Of a stretch of DNA of 33,783 nt, positions 18,133 to 24,667 are shown in pieces. This DNA is from Clostridiales bacterium (GTDB taxonomy: Bacteria; Bacillota; Clostridia; Oscillospirales; Oscillospiraceae), in NCBI GenBank assembly GCA_029008095.1, contig JAQXJB010000015.1:1-33783 (forward strand), in the 5' to 3' direction. The stretch's first letter is position 1, and each line of letters begins with the position of its first letter. The translations under genes and the position numbers were made by a program. Below the pieces are notes generated by a model. That model was not told where the DNA came from. It was given only the letters and a program-made list of their open reading frames with translations, and ran no database searches.

Positions 18133-18825
18133 ATGAAGATAGTTATTATCCACGGGCAGAACCATGAGGGAAGCACCTGCATGGCGGCCAGAGAGCTGGC
18201 GGGCAAGCTGAACGGAGAGGTACAGGAGTTTTTTCTGCCCCGTGACTTTGATAAGCCCTGCCTCGGCTGCTTCACCTGCTTCAAAACGGAATTATCAAAA
18301 TGCCCCCATTACAGGGAGCTTGAACCCCTCATGGCGGCGATACTGGACGCGGATGTTCTCCTATTGGCCAGCCCGGTCTATGTGTACCATGCCACGGGCC
18401 AGATGATGAACTTTCTCGACCATTTCGGGACATGGTGGATGGTACACCGTCCCATGCCGGAAATGAGCAGAAAGCAGGCTGTGGCCATCAGCACCGCCGC
18501 CGGCGGCGGGATGAAAAGTACCGCGCGGGATATGGCCGACAGCCTTGAGATGTGGGGCATCCACAGGGTATACAGGCTGGGTCTGGGCGTGCAGGCCGTC
18601 AAGCCCGACGAGATTCCAGAAAGGATCACGAAAGCCCTCCACAGGAAAACGGACAGGCTTGCCCGTAGGATCCTGAAAAACGAGGGCAAGACCGGGTGCA
18701 ATGGCCGCGCAAAAAAGTGGTTTTACATAATGCGCTTCGCCCACAAGCATTTTCCGCCCTCCGAGCCGGATTACGGCTACTGGCAGGAAAAGGGCTGGCA
18801 CGGAAACAGGAAGCCGTGGCGGTAA
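18133..18825 (+). CDS. flavodoxin-fold NAD(P)H-dependent FMN oxidoreductase
   Basis: This 230-residue protein opens MKIVIIHGQNHEGSTCMAAREL, a strand and phosphate loop of the NADPH-dependent FMN reductase / multimeric flavodoxin family. It has the family cysteines CLGCFTCFKTELSKCPH near residue 40. The active-site region ADVLLLASPVYVYHATGQMMNFLDH at about 72-96 matches iron-sulfur flavoprotein/WrbA-like enzymes. A basic C-terminal part is Trp- and Tyr-rich. It likely transfers electrons between nicotinamide, FMN and an unknown acceptor in the cytoplasm. The start at 18133 has GAGAGG upstream; an earlier in-frame ATG at 18070 lies within the Cys-rich gene. It ends the kinase operon. Confidence 0.88.
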   Translation: MKIVIIHGQNHEGSTCMAARELAGKLNGEVQEFFLPRDFDKPCLGCFTCFKTELSKCPHYRELEPLMAAILDADVLLLASPVYVYHATGQMMNFLDHFGTWWMVHRPMPEMSRKQAVAISTAAGGGMKSTARDMADSLEMWGIHRVYRLGLGVQAVKPDEIPERITKALHRKTDRLARRILKNEGKTGCNGRAKKWFYIMRFAHKHFPPSEPDYGYWQEKGWHGNRKPWR

Positions 18826-18887
18826 GCCCGCCCCCACACCCCAAATCTTCCTCCTTGTAAATCGGCATATATCTATATCATGCAGTC

Positions 18888-19062
18888 TGTCAAAAAAGGA
18901 GTTTATCCGTAAGTGCCTGTCTCTCCATAACGCCGGAGATTCTTCGCACTCCCGCCTTCGGCGGGGCTCAGAATGACATAGTCTTTCGGTATTGCGCTTT
19001 GTTGTTACATCGTACAAGTCTAAAGGTTATGTCATTCTGAACGCAGTGAAGAATCTCCGCAG
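18888..19062 (-). repeat. dispersed palindromic intergenic repeat, copy 2 (inverted)
   Basis: The reverse complement of this segment matches 5580-5753 nearly base for base, including the arms GGAGATTCTTC and GAAGAATCTCC, the core TATGTCATTCTGA and the T-run then GACA end (TGTCAAAAAA at 18888-18897 on the + strand). It lies between the oxidoreductase gene and the padR promoter region. Bases 18826-18887 show nothing else. Confidence 0.88.
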
Positions 19063-19133
19063 GATAACACAGCTTGGAAGTATCGATATGCGAGTGAATC
19101 CTATAAACACAATCGTCCTTTGACAAGCCGATC

Positions 19134-19150
19134 TATAAAATTGACACATT
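19134..19150 (+). promoter_or_regulatory. 17-bp shared upstream motif, copy 2
   Basis: TATAAAATTGACACATT, identical to copies at 15782 and 26705. Its centre is about 62 bases before the inferred padR transcription start and its end 70 bases before the padR ATG. Confidence 0.65.
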
Positions 19151-19168
19151 CATCCTAAAAATTCTGTA

Positions 19169-19202
19169 TTGACGCACAATACTATGCGTTGTATAGTATT
19201 GT
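19169..19202 (+). promoter_or_regulatory. padR promoter with overlapping palindromic operator
   Basis: TTGACG (19169-19174), 17 bases, TATAGT (19192-19197). Within it lies a perfect inverted repeat ACAATACTAT (19176-19185), seven bases, ATAGTATTGT (19193-19202). The ATAC...GTAT-containing arms resemble known PadR-family operators, so autorepression of padR is likely. Confidence 0.8.
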
Positions 19203-19219
19203 GTGAAGGGAGGTATTGG

Positions 19220-19540
19220 ATGGATAATCAACTGAAACGCGGTCTTTTGGATGTATGCGTTCTTGCCGCGATAAAAAACGAAGACTCTTACGGCTATCAA
19301 ATCATCAAGGATATGAAACCCTATGTGGAGATCTCCGAATCAACCCTTTATCCGATACTGAGAAGACTGGAAGCGGCGGAGCTTTTGACGGTGCGGGCCG
19401 CCGAGCACAGCGGGAGGCTGCGAAAGTACTATCATATTACCCCGCTTGGTCTAAAGCGAATTGAGAGCTTCAGGAAAGAATGGAACGAAATAATGTCGAT
19501 TTACAGGTTCATTACAAGGGAGGATGCCGCAAATGAATAG
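19220..19540 (+). CDS. PadR family transcriptional regulator
   Basis: This 106-residue winged-helix repressor has the PadR core: LKRGLLDVCVLAAIKNEDSYGYQIIKDM, then SESTLYPILRRLEAAELLTVRA at about 40-62 and YYHITPLGLKRIESFRKEW. PadR proteins of this short type usually repress their own operon and respond to envelope-active or toxic compounds. I choose the ATG at 19220 with GGGAGG seven bases ahead; an upstream in-frame ATG at 19169 lies inside the promoter. The operator palindrome in the promoter supports autoregulation. Its stop overlaps the next gene by eight bases. PadR-DUF1700-DUF4097 is a recurrent Firmicutes cassette. Confidence 0.93.
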   Translation: MDNQLKRGLLDVCVLAAIKNEDSYGYQIIKDMKPYVEISESTLYPILRRLEAAELLTVRAAEHSGRLRKYYHITPLGLKRIESFRKEWNEIMSIYRFITREDAANE

Positions 19541-20135
19541 AGCTGAGTTTCTTGCCGCGCTCCGGAAAGACTTAAACGGGCTTCCGCCGGAGGATATAGA
19601 AAAATCTGCGGAGTTTTACAGCGAGCTGATGGATGACCACATGGAAAACGGTCTGAGCGAGGAGGAAGCCGCCGCGGCGCTCGGCTCTGTGGATGAGATC
19701 GCGGCGCAAATACTGTCAGAAACCTCGCTGCCGAAATTGATAAAGGCCAAGGTAAAGCCAAACCGCGCTCTTAAGGTCTGGGAAGTCATTCTGATCATAT
19801 TGGGCGCGCCGCTGTGGCTGCCGCTGCTTCTGGCCGCAATGATCTGCTTTTTCAGTATTTATATCGTTCTCTGGGCAGTCATTTTTTCTTTGTTTGCCGC
19901 TGACCTTTCTCTCGCGGCCTGTGGTCTCACAGGGCTCGTGGCATTGGTGCAGTACGGCGTGCTTTACGGCAATCTTGCCGCCGGTGTCCTGATGGTCGGC
20001 GCGGGCATGATATGCGTGGGTCTCGCCATATTGCTGTTTCTCGGGCTGCTCGGAGTCACAAAAGCCGGACTGCGCTTGAACAGAAACATTCTGCTCTGGA
20101 TAAAGTCCCCGTTCATCAGAAAGGAGAATGCTTAA
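19533..20135 (+). CDS. DUF1700 (HAAS) family membrane protein
   Basis: This 200-residue protein has an N-terminal helical HAAS/DUF1700 domain: MNRAEFLAALRKDLNGLPPEDIEKSAEFYSELMDDHMENGLSEEEAAAALGS, about residues 1-55. Several membrane helices follow from about 88 (VILIILGAPLWLPLLLAAMICFF onward) and the C-terminus is basic. Proteins with this domain are encoded next to PadR regulators and are thought to sense or relay signals at the membrane. The mechanism is not established. The start at 19533 is nine bases after GGGAGG. The stop overlaps the next start by one base (TAATG), so three genes are tightly coupled. Confidence 0.88.
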   Translation: MNRAEFLAALRKDLNGLPPEDIEKSAEFYSELMDDHMENGLSEEEAAAALGSVDEIAAQILSETSLPKLIKAKVKPNRALKVWEVILIILGAPLWLPLLLAAMICFFSIYIVLWAVIFSLFAADLSLAACGLTGLVALVQYGVLYGNLAAGVLMVGAGMICVGLAILLFLGLLGVTKAGLRLNRNILLWIKSPFIRKENA

Positions 20136-21100
20136 TGAAAAGCGGACGAAAGGCCTTATTGGTGGCCGCCATACTGATATTGGCCGGTATTGTTATCTCT
20201 GCGGCTGCTCTCGCGGCAGCAAAATTTGATTTTGGAGAAATGAACACTATGTCGATCGTAAGCAAAACCTATCCTGTTGATAAGGATTTTTCCGATATTT
20301 CCGTCATAAGCGCGGAATGCAGCGTGAAGCTCCTGCCCTCCGAGGACGGCAAATGCAAGGTTGTCTGCACGGAGAGTGAAAACGGCAGATTCTATCACAC
20401 GGTAAGCGTTTCCAACGATACCCTTAAAATCGAGCAGCACGATGAAAGACGCTGGTATGAACACATCGGTATTTTCTTTGGCAGCCTGGAAATAGAGGTA
20501 TATTTGCCCCAAAGCGAATATGAAGCCCTTAAAATCCGCACGGCCAGCGGAAGCATCGATGTCAGCGAGGGATTTTCTTTTGAGAGCGCGGGTCTTGTGA
20601 GCGCCAGCGGACGCATACGCTTCCCCGCCTCTGTGACGAATGATTTGTCGGCTGAAACAGCCAGCGGAAGCATCCATATTGAAAACGCCTCTCCCGAAAC
20701 GCTGAAGGCCGAGTCCGCCAGCGGCAGCATCACAATAGAGAATCTAAGCTCCGAGGCCACGCTGAGCGTCAAGACTTCCAGCGGAAGCATCACTCTTTCA
20801 AGCATCGAATGTGAGGAGCTGAGCCTTGATACATCAAGCGGAGAACTATCGCTCAACTCCGTTATCGCAAGCGGAAAGCTTCGCGCCGAGAGCAGCAGTG
20901 GAAGCGTGAACCTTGACGGCTGCGACGCCGCGTCTCTCTACATCGAAACAAGCAGCGGTTCCGTCCGCGGAAGCCTGCTTTCCGATAAGATATTCATTAC
21001 CAGCACCTCCAGCGGAAGCGTGGATGTTCCCCGTTCCGCCAACGGCGGCGAGTGCGAAATAAAAACGTCCAGCGGAAGCATCAGGCTTACAATAAAGTGA
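20135..21100 (+). CDS. DUF4097 family beta-solenoid repeat protein
   Basis: This 321-residue protein has one N-terminal membrane helix (ALLVAAILILAGIVISAAALAAAKF). A long repetitive region from about 130 follows in which the unit (S/T)(A/S)SG(S/R/E) recurs about ten times, roughly every 16-20 residues (TASGSID, TASGSIH, SASGSIT, TSSGSVR, TSSGSIR). Such repeats form a right-handed beta-solenoid typical of DUF4097. The bulk should lie outside the cell, anchored by the helix. The repeated codon block encoding SGS gives visible DNA repetition. It is translationally coupled to the DUF1700 gene. Function is unknown; gene context suggests envelope-stress sensing or signalling. Confidence 0.88.
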   Translation: MKSGRKALLVAAILILAGIVISAAALAAAKFDFGEMNTMSIVSKTYPVDKDFSDISVISAECSVKLLPSEDGKCKVVCTESENGRFYHTVSVSNDTLKIEQHDERRWYEHIGIFFGSLEIEVYLPQSEYEALKIRTASGSIDVSEGFSFESAGLVSASGRIRFPASVTNDLSAETASGSIHIENASPETLKAESASGSITIENLSSEATLSVKTSSGSITLSSIECEELSLDTSSGELSLNSVIASGKLRAESSSGSVNLDGCDAASLYIETSSGSVRGSLLSDKIFITSTSSGSVDVPRSANGGECEIKTSSGSIRLTIK

Positions 21101-21117
21101 GAACCACGGTAAGGATG

Positions 21118-21160
21118 CCGGAGCCCACTCCCTCCATTCGAGGGTCAGAAGGGGCTCCGG
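21118..21160 (+). terminator. compound stem-loop after the DUF4097 gene
   Basis: CCGGAGCCC (21118-21126) pairs with GGGCTCCGG (21152-21160), with an inner CCCTC/GAGGG stem. No T-run follows, so it may attenuate or stabilise mRNA rather than terminate fully. The next gene begins 48 bases on. Confidence 0.5.
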
Positions 21161-21207
21161 TAGTGATGTATGAAGGCAGCGCTGTTTAAAGGGAGGATAT
21201 AAGCACG

Positions 21208-21612
21208 ATGAAAACTGGACACGGGAAATTCGCCCTCTGCATTCTTATAGTGGTGCTGCTGGCAATACTCGCCGGCTGCGGAGCAGGGCAGGATGCGGAG
21301 CAGCCCTGCATGAACATCAGCGCTGAAAACGGGCATACCGTATATAACGGTACGGAGCAACGCTTCTACCAGCTTGAAGAAGGACAGAGCGGCAAGCTGG
21401 CGGTATCCATCACGCGGGAAAGCGGCAGCCTGAGCATCTCCGTTTTCCCGTCAGCCTCCCCGGAGCAGCGCTGCTATCGCGGCACGGATATCCCCACCGC
21501 CGATTTCACGGTCACGCTGTCAGAGCCGGGCGAATACAAGGTCTGGATAGAAGCAGATAGCTTCGCGGGCAGCTACGGGTTCGAGTGGACGGTGCAGGAA
21601 AGCGAAGACTGA
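21208..21612 (+). CDS. small lipoprotein of unknown function
   Basis: This 134-residue protein has a lipoprotein signal (FALCILIVVLLAILAGCGAG; lipobox LAGC, Cys near residue 24). The mature domain of about 110 residues is probably a beta-sandwich, with FYQLEEGQSGKLAVSITRESGSLSISVFP and FTVTLSEPGEYKVWIEADSFAGSYGFEWTV. This layout resembles small extracellular pre-peptidase-C-like or carbohydrate-binding-like beta domains, but I cannot name a family. GGGAGG precedes the ATG at 21208. It lies between the padR cassette and the HExxH membrane protein, 20 bases from the latter, suggesting a shared envelope role. Confidence 0.8.
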   Translation: MKTGHGKFALCILIVVLLAILAGCGAGQDAEQPCMNISAENGHTVYNGTEQRFYQLEEGQSGKLAVSITRESGSLSISVFPSASPEQRCYRGTDIPTADFTVTLSEPGEYKVWIEADSFAGSYGFEWTVQESED

Positions 21613-21632
21613 TAGAAAAGGAGAGCATGATT

Positions 21633-22136
21633 ATGAGCAAACGAGCCAGACAATACATCGGCATTCTTGCCGCTGTGGTCATTTATTACATCGTCCACGA
21701 AGGAGCGCATCTTCTGTCAGCGCTCTGCTTCGGCGTATTCAAGCAAATCAATTTCATGGGGCTTGGCGTTCAGGTGGACGTATACAACACGCGCATGTCG
21801 GACCTCCAGATGGGAATTTTCTGTCTGGCGGGAGCCGCCGCAACGCTGCTGGCAGCCTGGCTTCTGGTACTGCTCTGCAAGCGTATCTGCGCCGCTAAAT
21901 CCAAGGTGTTCCGCGCCGTAATGTGGTACACCTCTCTGATCATGCTGCTTCTCGACCCGCTGTACCTGAGCCTGCTGTGCGGCTTCTTTGGCGGCGGAGA
22001 TATGAACGGAATTGCGCTGCTGATTCCCCAAGCGGCAGCCCGTATCGGCTTTGCTCTGCTGGGCGTGGTCAACGCCGTAGTGGCCTGGCGGTATTTGCTG
22101 CCCGAATACAAGCGTTCCTTTGCGAATGGGGATTAG
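21633..22136 (+). CDS. membrane protein with HExxH motif, probable M50-like metalloprotease
   Basis: This 167-residue protein consists mainly of hydrophobic helices. In the first helix it carries VHEGAHLLSALCFG, with the HExxH zinc motif at His22-Glu23-His26. This placement in a membrane helix followed by a Gly-rich turn is characteristic of site-2-protease-like M50 peptidases, which cut substrates within the membrane. A candidate third ligand is an Asp in LLLDPLYL or GGGDMNG near 115-130. I chose the ATG at 21633, nine bases after GGAG; the ATG at 21627 is possible. Its position between the lipoprotein and a Bce-type two-component system suggests regulated proteolysis in envelope stress. It could instead be an inactive homologue. 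Confidence 0.7.
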   Translation: MSKRARQYIGILAAVVIYYIVHEGAHLLSALCFGVFKQINFMGLGVQVDVYNTRMSDLQMGIFCLAGAAATLLAAWLLVLLCKRICAAKSKVFRAVMWYTSLIMLLLDPLYLSLLCGFFGGGDMNGIALLIPQAAARIGFALLGVVNAVVAWRYLLPEYKRSFANGD

Positions 22137-22164
22137 TATTCTCCACACTCAAAGCAAATAGAGA

Positions 22165-22194
22165 TTGCGTCAGAGAGCTGTGCTGTGGTATTCT
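22165..22194 (+). promoter_or_regulatory. possible promoter of the Bce-type two-component genes
   Basis: TTGCGT (22165-22170), 18 bases, TATTCT (22189-22194), 43 bases before the response-regulator ATG. It is a moderate match only. Confidence 0.4.
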
Positions 22195-22237
22195 GTGTAT
22201 ACGAATGGCCAATGTCCTGACGAAACGAGGTGCGCCC

Positions 22238-22849
22238 ATGAAAAGGATCATGATTATTGAAGATGACAAAGCAATTTACACAGAATTGTGTGCGCTTCTT
22301 TCCGCCAACGGCTACCAGCCGGTGGATAGGCAGCCCTGTGATCTGATACTGATGGACGTAAATTTGCCGGGAGAAAGCGGCTTTACGCTCTGCCGCAAGC
22401 TGCGGCAAAGCTCGGATACGCCGGTGATTTTCCTCACGGCGAGAGATACCCCAGAGGACGAGCTGCTCGCCTTCGGCGTGGGCGGCGACGACTTCATCCG
22501 CAAGCCCTACAATTCCGCCGTACTGCTGGCACGAATCGGCAGAATACTGAAAAGCTCGGCGAATGACACGCTGACCGTCAGAGGGCTGACCCTTGACCTC
22601 CCGGGCATGAAGGCCGTTTTTGACGGAAACACCGCGGAGCTTACAAAGAACGAGGCCCGCATCCTCTGGTGCCTGATGCAGAAGGAGCTGTGTACCCGCG
22701 ACGAGCTTATCGAGGATCTGTGGACGAACGGGATGTATATCGACGGCAACACCCTTTATGTCAACATCGGCAGGCTTCGGGAAAAGCTGGGACGCATAGG
22801 CGCGGCAGACTTTGTCCGCACGGTGCGGGGCGTGGGATACCGCCTATGA
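22238..22849 (+). CDS. OmpR/BceR-type response regulator with a shortened receiver domain
   Basis: This 203-residue regulator has a receiver domain with Asp9/Asp10 (MIIEDD), phospho-acceptor Asp40 (LILMDVNLPGESG), Thr67 (FLTARD) and Lys89 (FIRKPYN). A winged-helix DNA-binding domain ends TVRGVGYRL. It most resembles BceR, which activates antimicrobial-peptide exporters. Between the acidic pair and Asp40 there are about 12 fewer residues than in BceR: the sequence runs GYQPVDRQPCDLILMD, skipping helix alpha-2. All catalytic residues remain. The ATG at 22238 follows GAGG by seven bases; upstream in-frame sequence is shadow. Its stop overlaps the kinase start (ATGA). Confidence 0.92.
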   Translation: MKRIMIIEDDKAIYTELCALLSANGYQPVDRQPCDLILMDVNLPGESGFTLCRKLRQSSDTPVIFLTARDTPEDELLAFGVGGDDFIRKPYNSAVLLARIGRILKSSANDTLTVRGLTLDLPGMKAVFDGNTAELTKNEARILWCLMQKELCTRDELIEDLWTNGMYIDGNTLYVNIGRLREKLGRIGAADFVRTVRGVGYRL

Positions 22850-23811
22850 GCTTTCGGGATTATCTGGCGGCCAAGGCCGTGCCCATGTGCGCGGCAGGCA
22901 TCGGCGGACTGTATCTGATCATGGTTTCCTATCTCTGCGGCCTTCCGGTGTCTTTGATCGTGCTGCTGCTTATAAGTGTGATTTTTGTTTCGGCGCTCTG
23001 CCTGTTCATAAGCTGGCGGCGCGCCGACAAGCGCCTGAATATGCTGCGGGACAGGCTGAACGCTCTGCCGGAGAAATATCTTATCGCGGAAACGCTGGAG
23101 CGTCCCCGGGACGCCGTGGAGCTGGAATACTATCTGCTGATGAAGGAAATATCCCGCTCCGCCATCGCCGCGGTTGAGCAGGCAAAAGCGGAAAAGCAGG
23201 ATTACTGCGACTATGTGGAAAGCTGGGTGCATGAGATCAAGACGCCTCTCACCGCCTGTTCCCTTATCCTTGCCAACGGCGGCGAGGCCGCAAAGCTGCG
23301 GCGGGAGCTGCGCCGGGCGGACAATCTGACTGAGACGATATTGACCTATGCCAAGCTTCGGACGGTGGAAAAGGACACTCAAATCAGCCTCGTTTCCCTG
23401 CGCGGCCTATGCGACCAGGCCATTCGGGCCGAGATGGAGTTGCTTATCGCCGCCGATATCGGCGTTACGATCGAGGGCGCTGCCTCCGTTTACACAGACC
23501 CCAAGCTGCTGACCTTCATTCTCAAACAGCTTCTCATAAACTGCGCGAAATACTGCCCCGGCTGTCAGATCGTCATCGAGCTTTCCCAAGGCAGTCTGAG
23601 CTTTACGGACAACGGCCCCGGTATTCCCGCCCACGAGCTCAGCCGCGTGACGGAGCGCGGCTTTACGGGCGCTGCGTGGCGCAGCGCCGGTCAAAGCACC
23701 GGCATGGGGCTTTACATTGTCAGTGAGCTTTGCAAAAAGCTGAATATCGGGCTGGAGATCACATCCGAGCCCGGCCGCTTTACCCGCTTTTCTCTGCGCT
23801 TCCCCTCATAA
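22846..23811 (+). CDS. BceS-type intramembrane-sensing histidine kinase
   Basis: This 321-residue kinase has two close membrane helices within the first 56 residues and almost no extracellular loop, the BceS architecture in which the kinase reads the state of its partner transporter. The phospho-acceptor motif is WVHEIKTPLTA (His129). The ATPase domain has INCAKY (N-box), FTDNGPGIP and GMGLYIVSEL. It should phosphorylate the upstream regulator in response to flux through the downstream ABC transporter, typically when a cell-wall-active peptide is present. The start overlaps the regulator stop by ATGA. The gene order regulator-kinase-ATPase-permease is typical for Bce modules. Confidence 0.92.
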   Translation: MSFRDYLAAKAVPMCAAGIGGLYLIMVSYLCGLPVSLIVLLLISVIFVSALCLFISWRRADKRLNMLRDRLNALPEKYLIAETLERPRDAVELEYYLLMKEISRSAIAAVEQAKAEKQDYCDYVESWVHEIKTPLTACSLILANGGEAAKLRRELRRADNLTETILTYAKLRTVEKDTQISLVSLRGLCDQAIRAEMELLIAADIGVTIEGAASVYTDPKLLTFILKQLLINCAKYCPGCQIVIELSQGSLSFTDNGPGIPAHELSRVTERGFTGAAWRSAGQSTGMGLYIVSELCKKLNIGLEITSEPGRFTRFSLRFPS

Positions 23812-23813
23812 AT

Positions 23814-23892
23814 CTAACAAAACTGTTAGACAGCCGACAGACTGTGTTAGAACAAATTATGGCCTTTCGCGGTACAATTACTGCGAAAGGCC
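23814..23892 (+). promoter_or_regulatory. probable regulated promoter of the Bce-type transporter
   Basis: TGTTAG occurs at 23824-23829 and 23845-23850, 21 bases apart, and with CTAACA (23814-23819) forms an inverted repeat. A -10-like TACAAT is at 23873-23878 with no good -35. It is enclosed by a 10-bp inverted repeat GGCCTTTCGC (23861-23870) and GCGAAAGGCC (23883-23892). The TGTTAG repeats fit activation by the adjacent response regulator; the second repeat could be a repressor site. Confidence 0.55.
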
Positions 23893-23902
23893 GGTGAATA
23901 TT

Positions 23903-24667
23903 ATGAACACTTTACTGGAAATAAAAAACGTAAGCAAATACTACGGCAGCGGCGACGCAGTGTCTCAAGCGCTGCGGGGCGTAAGCTTCAGCATGGAGCA
24001 GGGCGAATTTACCGCCATCATGGGCGCGTCCGGCTCCGGAAAAAGCACGCTTCTCAACGTTATAGCCACCATTGACCGCCCCAGCTCCGGCAGCATTCTT
24101 CTGGAGGGAAGGGATATTGCCGAAATGCAGGAGCGTGAGCTGGCGGCTTTTCGCCGCGACCGTCTGGGCTTCATCTTTCAGGAATACAACCTGCTGGACA
24201 CGCTGAATGTGGGTGAAAACATCGTTCTGCCGCTGAACCTGCAAAAAAGGCCGGTCAGGGAGACCCGGGAGCGGCTCCGGGAGGCTGCCGCTTCTCTGGA
24301 TATCACGGAGCAGCTTTCCAAGTTTCCGCGGCAGCTTTCCGGAGGACAGCGGCAGCGCGCCGCCTGCGCGCGGGCGCTGATCACCCGGCCTGCTCTGATT
24401 CTGGCGGACGAGCCCACAGGCGCGCTGGACAGCGCCAATTCCAGGAGTCTGATGCAGACCTTCACGCTTATGAACCAAAGTCTTGGCTCCACCATACTGA
24501 TGGTGACCCATGACGCGGTGGTCGGCTCCTATGCCTCCCGGGTCCTGTTTTTGAAGGATGGCCGGATATGGAACGAGCTGCGCCGCGGTGAGCAGAGCCG
24601 TCAGGCCATGTATAACGAGATCCTCAACGCTATGGCGGTGCTGGGAGGTGAGGCGGATGTTCGCTAA
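23903..24667 (+). CDS. Bce-type ABC transporter ATP-binding protein
   Basis: This 254-residue ATPase belongs to the MacB/LolD/BceA group. It has Walker [10 protein letters not shown] near residue 42, Q-loop [18 protein letters not shown], signature LSGGQRQR, Walker [13 protein letters not shown] and switch histidine in MVTHD. With the FtsX-type permease it should form a Bce system that frees lipid-linked cell wall intermediates from peptide antibiotics and signals to the kinase. I choose the ATG at 23903 ([15 protein letters not shown]) with GGTGA just upstream; a GTG at 23894 is in frame but lies on that site. The last 11 bases overlap the permease start. Confidence 0.93.
   Translation: MNTLLEIKNVSKYYGSGDAVSQALRGVSFSMEQGEFTAIMGASGSGKSTLLNVIATIDRPSSGSILLEGRDIAEMQERELAAFRRDRLGFIFQEYNLLDTLNVGENIVLPLNLQKRPVRETRERLREAAASLDITEQLSKFPRQLSGGQRQRAACARALITRPALILADEPTGALDSANSRSLMQTFTLMNQSLGSTILMVTHDAVVGSYASRVLFLKDGRIWNELRRGEQSRQAMYNEILNAMAVLGGEADVR

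Noticed and set aside
21923-22237. N-terminal extension of the Bce-type regulator frame
   Set aside because: It overlaps the HExxH protein in another frame; the receiver domain begins exactly at the ATG at 22238, which has its own ribosome binding site.
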